From: Pegoplata infirma
Taxonomy: Eukaryota > Arthropoda > Insecta > Diptera > Anthomyiidae
Direction of reading: 5' to 3'
Length of the DNA stretch: 64,000 nt
NCBI GenBank assembly: GCA_963921195.1
Contig: OY992540.1
Coordinates: forward strand, 195,022,692 to 195,086,691
Shown here one piece after another: positions 54,958 through 64,000 of this stretch. The translations under genes were made by a program, and so were the position numbers. Every line of letters begins with the position of its first letter. Within the stretch, counting starts at the first letter, position 1. A model generated the notes under the pieces. It had not been told where the DNA came from and made no database searches. It was given only the letters and a program-made list of their open reading frames with translations.

Positions 54958-55877
54958 TTAATACCGACCATATGATACCCTACACCAGTGTTTTCCGGAA
55001 AATGGGTGCCAAGTCCAAACATGGGCCGATTGGACCTATCTTTTGTTAGATCTTTATTTGGAGTAGAAAACCTACACAGATCAAATTTTAGTAGAAGTTT
55101 TTTTTTGCCAATAGACCGATTAACTGAATTTCGGTCGAAATTTTTATATGGGGAACTAAGTCCAAAAATGGTCAAATTATATTCCCAATTGCTTAGGTTA
55201 ACAAAGTACACGTTTAACACCTACAAATAAATTGTTAATCAAATATTTCCATTTTTATGAAATTTGAGAGAATTATGTGAATACGGGAGGTTAGTTTGTA
55301 TGGGGACTACGAGAAGGACTGACCCGATTCCTTTAAAATTTGAAATGATGATTGTTGCATACAACATTTGATTACCTGTTAAATTTCAAAACTATATCTA
55401 TTATAATACGGTTATTTGAGTCATTTAAGCCAAATTCAAAGGGGCGTTTGTATGGGGGCAAGGCCTTAACATGGACCGATTTTTTCAAATTTCAATAGAC
55501 TTCATCCTTGGGCCAAAAGATGCTTAAGTTTCAATTGATTGAAAATTGGGACCTGTATCGTGCTTAAACCTTTAGATGGACAGACGGACAGACGGACGAA
55601 CATCGCTAATACGGGGTTCACACTTGCTGTTTTGAAGTGTTTAAGAGTGAGATATTTAAGTCTTTTTTCCGTGTCCATTACGTTTTTATTCTGTTACTGG
55701 TGTTTTGTTGAACAACTTGTTTAAGGTCGCAAGTGTGAATGCCAAATAAATCGACTCAAAAAGTAATTCTGAGTCGATCGGTATACTTGAAAGTAGGTTT
55801 AAGAACAATATTTCGGGTAGTTACAAACACCAGCACAAACTCATTATACCCTGTACAACAGAGTGATGTAGGGTATA
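54958..55877 (-). mobile_element. DINE-1-like element, CAGCACAAACTCATTATACC subfamily, with a nested MITE
   Basis: From GATACCCTACACCAGTGTTT to GATGTAGGGTATAAC, carrying ATGGACAGACGGACAGACGG. Between 55614 and 55742 a small inverted-repeat insert (GGGTTCACACTTGC / GCAAGTGTGAATGCC) splits the CATCGCTAATA / AAATCGACTCAAAA text. Confidence 0.7.
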
Positions 55878-55899
55878 ACAAAGTAATCAAAAGATATTT

Positions 55900-58060
55900 G
55901 TTTTTGAGTTGAATTAAAAATTTAAGCCTGAATCAATCTTATTAGTCGACGGCGGATCGAACACCTGAAAAATCGTTGGCGGCGGCTTATAGCCGATCGG
56001 CTTTGTTCTCTGAGGGGATATGCAAAAGTAAAGTACCATTTTTTCCATCCCTGATAGCTGCTATACACAATAAAAATTTTTAAGCAAGGTTCTATATAGT
56101 AATCCTTTTCTAACATGAACTTACTACATTGACGCTAACTGCGGCAGAGCAGCGAACAGAGAAACCAATATAGTACAGTAGACTTTTGTGGATGGTTACT
56201 CTCGGCAATATTCGGCTTTTATATTTTGCTTTTGTCCATTTCGTTGCCTTTATGTATAATATTGGAGCAACGACGGTAACGGCTGCCATGGACAGAAGAA
56301 AATAGCAACAAAGAATTATCAAGTCAGCGCTGGCAGTAGGCAACCACTGAAACAACAACAACAATATTCATGGTAGTACAAAAATCAAGGCAACACCAGA
56401 AGTATACTAATAACAAAAACTCATATACGTAAAAATACGAAGAACTTTAAATGGAACCACTTTTTTTCTCACTGCCCTTATAAAATGCTTCTTCATTTTT
56501 ATGAAATTTTTTCTTTAGATTAGTGATTTTTCAATACATCATTTTACATAATATAAACCATTTAAACTGTTCATTTCTTTATCAGTATTCAACTGTGAAA
56601 TTCGCATGTTTGAAATTAGTTTATTTTTATATTTAAATGGCCAAAATTATATATTTTTTAAATTTAAAATATATGAATAAAAAGTTATTACACTACACAC
56701 AATAGCAACGGTGAACAACGGAATTATAAGAAAAAGGAAGATGAAGAAAATGAAAAAAAAAAATTTGACATAAATATGAGTGAGCAAGTCCACAATCTAG
56801 TTGGAATTATATACAAAATAGTCATCCCTTTTACACACATTTTAAAATATATGCAACTCTCGAAAATGGCGGTAGACAAATTTTAGTACTTGTACTAAAA
56901 ATTTAAAAAAAAGCGACAACAATACATCAATGACAGCGATAATTTGACAATTGTACTCTTTTTTTTTAATGCATTTTTCAATACTTCTCTATACATAGTT
57001 GTACTTTTTGGGTCAAAAATTCTTAAACATTGACAAAGAGTAAGCAAAAATTCGAAGAGTATTTTCTTTTTGTTTACTATTTTTGCTGTTTGTTGTTTAT
57101 GCTTTTTGCGATAAGGAAAATCTACAATAGAATATTCTTTAATAAATTCAAGATCGAAAACATAAATAAAAGAACATGTACATATTTAACTCGATAATTT
57201 ATTTTTTAAATTTTTTATCTCTATTGGTTTAACTAAAACAAAAAATACGCTTAGAAAATTTACAATTAGGTATTAATAAAAAAAAGTTAAAAACTGCTTT
57301 AAGCATCACACTGTTATTGATTTTTTTAATAATACCGGCTAGTTAACCTAATGCTAGTTAAGTTTTCGGTATTCACTTGTTAATAAAATCGATAATAATA
57401 GCTTTAAACGCGTAATGACACAAAATTTAATAATACGCAAAGAAATTAAAAAATTAATTTAAAAAAATTAAATTGAAAAAAAAACGAAATTACATATCGC
57501 TCTTTTACTTGTACAACATCATAACTCAAAAAACGCGATTTTTTAGTTAATGATGCAGAATTATTTGTTTGTTTGTTATAAAAGTGAAATCGGAAAATTT
57601 CAGTGAGCCAAAATTGTACAAACAAAAAATTTTAATTTTTGGAGAATTTTTTTTATTAGAATCGATATGTTGGGGCTTTAGACACCTTTATAAACCAACA
57701 AATTGGCTCAAAGTACAAAAAAAAGATGCTTCCTTTTGGAAGAAAACGCGACCCGAGCAAGTTTCTTTAAATCAAAGTGTTGAATAACCAAAACATTTTT
57801 GTTAGTGGGGTCATTTTTTATATAAAGGTTGATTTTTTAATTGTTTGGGTTTCGAAAATAAGAACTTCTCTTACAACAAATTCTGTTTAAAACAAATTCT
57901 GTTTGTTGACCTAACCATAAAGCATTAAAAATAAGCTTAGGAGTTGAAAACAACTTTTCGATCAAAATACGGATCCCAAAATTGGAGCTCACGGATAGCG
58001 CTTAGCCGCGTGCAACTTTTACATGAAATAATCTTTAAAAAGTGAATGATAAGCATTTAT
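55900..58060. other. No gene recognised
   Basis: 55915-56370 is less AT-rich (GTCGACGGCGGATCGAACAC; CAACAACAACAACAATATTC) and might be an old element or UTR-like sequence. Frames at 56110-56364 and 57569-57787 show no recognisable domain. The rest is AT-rich. Confidence 0.45.
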
Positions 58061-58067
58061 TTATAGC

Positions 58068-59009
58068 TAGGCTGACCATTCGTACTGATTTGATCAGTAC
58101 ATGTACTGATTTTTGATCACGTGTACTGATCAAAAAACGTTGTACTGATTTGTACTGATTTTTTAAAATATGTACTGATTGTACTGATTTTTGAACATTT
58201 CAATATAAAAAAATAATTTTATTCGAAAATTCTGTACAAAAAAATGAATTTCCATAATATAAGTCGTCAGAGTTGTTTTTTATAACTTAAGTCTGAAAAT
58301 GAGATAATTTATAATGAATTTATTCTAAGGATATTGAGTTCGTGAATCAAGAGGTTCCTTAACGCAAAAATTAATCTGAGCATGAGGTAATTTTGATCTT
58401 CCTAAATTTATATGAAAATGCGCACAGAATCTGTGAGGTTTTCTATAACGAAAAGTTCAATGAGCCGATGGATTTTTTTATATTTTTAGAAAGATGATGT
58501 AAATTGCATGAATCCAAATGATTTTCAGATCTTAGATGAGGTAATGTCATCAGAGCTTATTCGAAAAAGCTTTCAGAAAATAAGGGCCTTTAAAAAAAAC
58601 ACGTGCTTATTAGCTATGAAGTTTTCTTACAAGAAAAGTTGTCAAAACTTACGGAAAAAGTCTTCAAAACTGAGGGATTTTCTTATTCTCAAAATCTGTG
58701 AAATTTTGTTACATTTTCTGCACTGAAACGATCAAAACATTCAAATGAAGTCGTTTAAAGTCAACTAAATTTTCTGCAAAATAACGACAACAGTTGTTTT
58801 TTGCAGTTGTTTTTTAACAGTTGTTTTTTTACAGTTGTTTTTTACAGTTGTTTTTACTCAAAATACTTGGGGTCAAGTTAGTATAACAGACATTTTTTGA
58901 GTGTTGAAAAAGCATCAGTGTTTTCTCATAGAAAAAATTTTTAGAGAGTAATTTCTAGAAAAAAAACTTGGGCGTACTGATTTAAGCTCAGAAAAAAATG
59001 GTCACCCTA
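58068..59009 (+). mobile_element. Non-autonomous hAT-like element, 942 bp, TTTATAGC duplication
   Basis: Ends TAGGCTGACCATTCGTACTG and AAAAAATGGTCACCCTA. Exact 8-bp duplication TTTATAGC at 58060-58067 and 59010-59017. The left end carries a reiterated TGTACTGATT motif, and 58795-58852 a run of ACAGTTGTTTTTT units. Related copies at 3348-3860 and 34662-36415. No intact transposase. Confidence 0.9.
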
Positions 59010-59107
59010 TTTATAGCCCCAAATAAATATTTCATCCACAAATTTGCTTTTCTTTTATTTTCAAAATCCAAACGGTTAAAAAATCACTCTTTAGTTAAAT
59101 TACATCA

Positions 59108-59523
59108 ATAAGTTTCACTGTATGGCTGCGAAACATGGAACGCTGCACCCAGAGATCTTAATGCCCTTTAAGTTTTCTCCAGCCGTTGTCTGCGAAGAAT
59201 CATGCGTATCTTCTGGCCAACAACTATAATTAATATACGGCTCTGGGAAATAACCAAACAGCAGCCAATCGCAAAATAAATACAAAAGCGAAAATGGGGA
59301 TGGATAGATCACGCTTTACGTAGACCTCAAAGCGATGTTACAAAGGCAATCCGTAGACTGGACCCCACAAGCAACCCGACGACGAGGCCGCCCATCCCGT
59401 ATATGGCGTCGGCAGCTGGAAAGTGAAGTCATCAGATCTAATAAATCTTGGAATGAGCTTAAGCACTCAGCATTAAATAAACCCAATTGGAATGCATTTA
59501 TTGAGCCCCTTTGCTCCTTATAG
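59108..59523 (+). pseudogene. RTE-like LINE 3' relic
   Basis: Reading three frames in turn: VSLYGCETWNAAPRDL, then SRCLRRIMRIFWPTTI, then RRGRPSRIWRRQLESEVIRS and LNKPNWNAFIEPLCSL. This is the order LLYGCETW ... CLRRI..I.WP ... GRRRRGRP..WRR ... W..F...LCS typical of RTE-type LINE C-termini. Several frameshifts and stops. Ends at 59523; 5'-truncated. Same clade as 46209-48178. Confidence 0.82.
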
Positions 59524-59879
59524 GATTAAAAGGAACTCATATACATAATAACCCAGCAAAAAAAGAACATACTAAAATGTTAATAAAAAGTAGTTCAACT
59601 GCTGCTAAAGTAGTTCTAACTTTGCTGAAACTCTAGTGAATTTAACATGGCGGTGTCGCGCAAAATAAGTAGTTTTTTTTACATTTTTTAAGTACATATA
59701 AAGTAGTACTCATACTGTTGTCATAGTTTAAGTTTTTGTATGTAAAGTTTAATTACATCTTTAATATCACTATTTAAGAGCATTTTTGCACTACTTAAAA
59801 AGTGTATTTTTAGAATTCATTAGGAAGTAGATTAAGTAAGCGATTCTGACGATGCCAATGTTCTAATAACATTACTAAA

Positions 59880-60650
59880 CATCGAAAATGCGACTGGGAC
59901 GCGACCTTATACACTTGAATACATTTGTTCTGCTGGTCAAAAATCCGGTCTCCACACTTTTCCATCACATCTGGTTTTTGAGAAAATTGTGGTCAAAGTT
60001 CAAAAATATCGCCGTTTTGGTCATTTTTGGAAACTCATAGCGGATGAACCCGATGTGATGGCGACTTCAAACTATGTCGATGGTTAAGCTAAAAATTTCC
60101 TCTTTAAGATGCAGAACTCATTTGGTCAGTCGCCTTAACTTTTTGGGCACCAATTGTATTTCAATGCTGTCATATCAAAAAAAAGTTTTTGGTGGAAAAC
60201 ACTTTATTAAAAGACAATTGGTGCTCCAAAGGTTGAAGCGACTGATGAATTGAGTTATACGTCTTTAAGAGCAATGTTTGAGCTTTACCCTTGAAGAGTA
60301 TGGAGACCGGATTTGTGACCAGGAGAATAATTGTAATCATGTTTATAAGTCTTAATGTTTTTTTTTTTCATATGATTTGTAGCGGCAAAAATCGTTTTTT
60401 TGGGAACAAGACATCATTGAGAGACAATTGGTGCCCTAGGGGTTAAGGCGACTGACCAAAAGAGTTCAGAATCCTTAAGAGCAATCTTTAAGCTTTAGCC
60501 TCGACTTATTTTTAAGTCGCTATCATATCGGGTTCATCCGCTATGATTTGGCACAAATTAACAAAACGGCCATTAACTTTGACATAAATTTTCCCAAAAA
60601 CTTGATGTGATGGAAATTGCAATTAATTGTGTAAGGTCGCGGCCTAGTCG
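59880..60650. repeat. Inverted repeat inside the CCCAG-ended element
   Basis: GGTCTCCACACTTTTCC / AGTATGGAGACCGG, TCAGTCGCCTTAAC / TTAAGGCGACTGACC, CATAGCGGATGAACCCGATG / TATCGGGTTCATCCGCTATG. Three related segments rather than a single clean hairpin. Confidence 0.65.
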
Positions 60651-60739
60651 CATAAATATTTTTTTCAAAATGTTCAGTAGTGTATTTTTTAAATAATTAT
60701 CATTTGAGGGTATAATATAAAAGTTAAAAAAAAAAAATA

Positions 60740-61490
60740 TTCCTGGGGAAGTTTTAGAAATTGCATTTGGTGCGTGAACTTTTTTTCATCAAAATGAACT
60801 AAAGAAAAGATTTTTATTATCTGTACAACATTGCCCATCGCGTAGATGAGCTTTTTTTTTGAAATAAAAAAGTTATAACCCTATTATACATATTTACGCC
60901 CACAAAAGTGTTCGTACCTCAGGACTTTATACTTCATCCGACATAAAATTGTTTCATTTGCTTGACAAAAAAACAATGATCGCTAAAAAATTGCGTTTTC
61001 CAAGGTGAAACTTTTCCCCTCCGGTCCGATTTTAACCTACCTAGGACTATAAAAAATATTTGTACCAAACGTCTGGTGGATAGCTGTTTTATTTTGGACT
61101 GCATCGTGTTACATACAGACAGACGGAGGGATGTTCATAGAACTTCTCAGAATCGATCACTGATCAATATAATATATCGTCACCAAAAATCCAACACATT
61201 TTGCTTTTTTAAAGTAGCAGCGAAAAACGTTGTGAAACATTTTTTTAATTTTGTTCATAAGTCCGTCATTTTTCATCGGATAGGTCTGAATTTTTGGAAA
61301 TGGTTTCAGTTAATGAATTGTATCACAACTAGCAAATCACATTTTGATAATTTTATAGGGGGACAATGCATCAAAATCAATAACTTGATTTTAAAAAAAG
61401 TGTTGTCACTTTGTTTTGCATTTTAGGCGACGTTTCTCTTTATGGGGAATGACAAAGTGAGTGTACCTCCTATACTGTAGTTAAAAGGTA
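60740..61490 (-). mobile_element. DINE-1-like fragment
   Basis: ACTTCATCCGACATAAAATTG, AATGATCGCTAAAAAATTGCG, ATTTTGGACTGCATCGTGTT, ACAGACAGACGGAGGGATG, GATCACTGATCAATATA and GAATGACAAAGTGAGTG keep family order. The frame at 61076-61426 crosses it and is not a gene. Confidence 0.6.
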
Positions 61491-62169
61491 TAAAAAGAAA
61501 ATCAGTTTACACCAAATTTAAGATTAAACAAATTAAAAATAAAAAAATGTTTTTATTTCTGGAATTGTAATCTATCAAATATTAACTTTTTGCCTTTCAA
61601 TTATATATAAAACTATAGTTTAGACTAAAACTCTATTAAATAAATTTAAATTAATATGTTCTTTTCATTACGTTTGAAAAATATTTAAAAAAGCTCATTC
61701 CGACTATAGTGTTCTAAAGTAGTGGAATCCATATTATTTTCCTTCTTATTGACATATTTGGATGTTATTTTAAACTACTTTTTTTGCAACAAAAAATATT
61801 CACTAATTGCTACTTTTTATGTAGTTTAAGTCTACTTCCTTTTGAACTACTTCGAATTTTTTTTGCTGGGAAGTATCACTGGAGCACGCAGGAAAACACC
61901 CACACATTTTTTTATCCACACTAAGGAAAAACTGTAAACAAAAAATATGGGACTAGGGCACTCAAAACTCATACGTAATCATCGATATCAGGAATGCGTG
62001 ACTACCACACGACTGCTCATAATAGGGAATTCTGGAAAACTTCACCTATGCACAATTGTATGAATTTCCATTGATATTTTTCGAATTACAATTGGAATCT
62101 TTGAATTACAATTAAACCTTTTCGACACTAATTTCAATTACTTTTTTTAAACAAATGAAAAATTTTTAT

Positions 62170-62420
62170 GTTAATATTCCTTGGGATTAGAAAATGCAAT
62201 ATTTTTCCAGGTTGCACTTCAAGGGAAAATTTTTACCCATGGTCCATTTTTGATAATTACGAATTTTACCAGCCTCTGACCATTAGACATATACGTGCCA
62301 ACCTTCAGAAATATAGTTCTTTAGGTTTGGACTACATCGTGTATTCCACAGACAGGCGTACACACTACAACTACACACTACAACTTTATGGGGTCCAAGA
62401 CCAATATATGGATGCGTTGC
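62170..62420 (-). mobile_element. DINE-1-like fragment
   Basis: GACATATACGTGCCAACCTT, TTTGGACTACATCGTGTATT, TCCACAGACAGGCG, TTTATGGGGTCCAAGACCAA. Eroded and without ends. Confidence 0.5.
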
Positions 62421-62699
62421 ATAGCTCCAATATTTTTTTGTTTTTTAGAAATAAGACTATTTTGGAGAGAATATAGCAAAAACAAGATTTAATATCAGGG
62501 AAAAATAATTCAAAATATATTGCTTAAGTTTAAAGGGAAATGGCTTATATATCTGATTTAATGTTCTGATCGGAATAAATTAAGTACAGTTGGAAGGGTA
62601 ATTAAAATAACATTCAAATAAATTAAACCATATTTATTTTAAATATTTAAAATAAATTAAACCACATTTTAAATATTTAAATAAATATGGTGACATAAT

Positions 62700-63420
62700 T
62701 TACATATTAATAAAGCCGAGACCAGCTAAGATTTAAGGGAACCAGCTAAGATTTCTTGGACCAAAGTTGCAACAGTTTCTGGGGACGGGTACTCTTACGA
62801 TTATAACTTCGTAATTGACAAAACCGCATTTAAAAAAGGGAAAAAAAACATATTCAAATCGAGTTCAGGCCGAAGGGCCCCTTTCGGTTCAAAAACCGCA
62901 GTGGACTGTTTTGGAACCTAGTTTTTAAATTAAATTTTTGTGGTGGGGCCTTCGGGCCCTTTTAGGTACAAAAAAACAACTTCCATATGTCGGTACTCAA
63001 ATAAAATATAATTTTTTTAAGATTTATCTGCGTAGCGGCCTCCGGATTTGGGGACTACAAACTCTTATAGATTTAGATTAACGCCTTCGATTAATAAATT
63101 AATTTTTTAACCGAACTTATTGAACTGAAAGATACTAAAATGGACCCAGCGGGAACCATAGTGAATAGATAGGGTAGAACAATTCAAATTTACAAAGGAG
63201 CAAGCCAAATTTACGTCCAACCTAAAAAAAAAATGCTGCTTAATTTTTTTGGCGTAGACGGCCTTTGGCCGGGTTTAGAGATTACAAACCCCATGCATTA
63301 ATGTATGTTGCATGGAACTCTTGTCTGTACGTAGTATTTGTGCCTTTGGCACCCTTAACTCTCCGATGACTGATAGTTTTCAACGATCGATAAGGTCCCC
63401 AGGGACCTAATAATTTAATA
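62700..63420. other. Unassigned block with GGCC-rich near-palindromes
   Basis: Unusual short GC-rich islets in AT-rich context: GGCCGAAGGGCCCCTTTCGG (62868), GGGGCCTTCGGGCCC (62944), GCGTAGCGGCCTCCGGATTTG (63031), GGCGTAGACGGCCTTTGGCC (63251), GTCCCCAGGGAC (63396). GACTACAAACTC / GATTACAAACCC also recur. No ORF or known element recognised. Confidence 0.45.
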
Positions 63421-63466
63421 AAGTTTAAATTAAATTATTTTTTGCAACCAAATGTTCTAATACATA

Positions 63467-64000
63467 CAGTGCCGGGCAAAAAAATAGCACCAATGACAAA
63501 GTTTTATTCATTTAATTAAAACACAATATTATATGCTTATCATTTGAAAGTGAATATGCAATACTGTTATACTAAGTATATACTCTTTAAACGTTATTCC
63601 TTTTCCAAAAATTGTGGACGATTTATTTTTAACGATCAATATTTAAAAAAAAACTCTGAATCAGTGCAGTCAATAAAATAGCAGCAAATGACAAAATTTC
63701 TTTAAAAAAATTAATATTGTTTTTATTATTAAAGTAAAGGTGTTAAATACTAAAGGAAGATAGTTTTTATTTATGAAAAATTTAATTCATTACAAAATCT
63801 GATATTTATTTTCATTCAAATAGGACGTGGATTTACACTCCGCATTACACTCCTCAAAAACGTGCTTTTGTAAAAAAATATGATTTCTGAGCATATAAAA
63901 TGATTGGAAATTCAACAAAATTAACTTAAGAGTTTGAAAAACTTAGTCACAAGCGGCGTTTGTCACTATTAGTGGTTAGGTGTTTGGAAATACAGTGGAA
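63467..64000 (+). mobile_element. Tc1-like element terminus running off the window
   Basis: CAGTGCCGGGCAAAAAAATA preceded by TA (63465-63466) has the look of a Tc1-type TIR; CAGTGCAGTCAATAAAATAGCAGCAAATGAC at 63664-63694 is a second, internal near-copy of the terminal motif. No transposase seen before the window ends. Confidence 0.55.

Larger units (their letters stand above)
59552..61870. mobile_element. 2.3-kb CCCAG-ended element, AA duplication, with internal repeats
   Basis: Left CCCAGCAAAAAAAGAAC and right TTCGAATTTTTTTTGCTGGG; AA at 59550-59551 and 61871-61872. Sub-terminal AAAGTAGTTCAACTGC / TTTGAACTACTTCG are also inverted. Holds an inverted-repeat block (59880-60650) and a DINE-like fragment (60740-61490). 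No transposase found. Confidence 0.7.

Noticed and set aside
57569..57787. 72-aa frame with Trp/Lys-rich text
   Set aside because: No recognised domain, no splice signals, AT-rich setting; left as unassigned.
1..64000. CRISPR array, prophage or operon-like system
   Set aside because: Introns, GT-AG splicing and fly transposons show nuclear eukaryotic DNA; regular arrays here are minisatellites without unique spacers.

Overview
The window looks like nuclear DNA of a higher (calyptrate-type) fly. It is very AT-rich and packed with nested transposable elements. One host gene is recognisable: the minus-strand BET-family gene fs(1)h (female sterile (1) homeotic, the Brd2/3/4 orthologue). I spliced six coding exons by eye, from the start codon at 45381-45383 down to 2074. 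They join in one open frame of 2,796 nt (932 codons) covering bromodomain 1, bromodomain 2, the acidic serine cluster, the ET domain and the SEED serine tract. The last junction is phase 0, so the gene continues beyond the left edge. The nearest comparison I know is Drosophila fs(1)h. The genus is not determinable, but the repeat content (DINE-1-like Helitron relatives, LOA-type and RTE-type LINE relics, many MITEs) fits Calliphoridae or Muscidae.

Layout. 1-2073 is intron downstream of exon 6. 2074-2120 is exon 6. 2121-28391 is a 26-kb intron holding inverted-repeat elements, MITEs, a tRNA-like SINE head, minisatellites and AT-rich filler. 28392-28520 (exon 5), 33063-33182 (exon 4), 39049-39219 (exon 3), 41505-42687 (exon 2) and 44238-45383 (exon 1) follow, with repeat-filled introns between them. 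45384-46060 is probably 5' leader. From about 46.1 kb to 64 kb there is no recognisable host gene, either intergenic or 5' intron sequence: an intact Tc1/mariner element inserted in an RTE-like LINE relic, a LOA-type LINE 3' end with a 415-bp (AGGTT)n tail, and further DINE-1-like, hAT-like and MITE copies.

How the parts relate. fs(1)h encodes a chromatin reader; the rest is mainly an archive of transposition in its introns and upstream region. Several insertions can be read precisely from target-site duplications and from uninterrupted relatives elsewhere in the window: hAT-type 8-bp duplications, TA for Tc1-type elements, and a recurring class of CCCAG-ended elements with 2-bp duplications of varied sequence. 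I see no prokaryotic-style system, no CRISPR array and no host gene other than fs(1)h. The most interesting leads are the CCCAG/2-bp elements, the telomere-like tail of the LOA-type LINE, the intact DD37E transposon, the tandem 5' splice sites at the end of fs(1)h exon 1, and the large foldbacks with 21-bp minisatellites.
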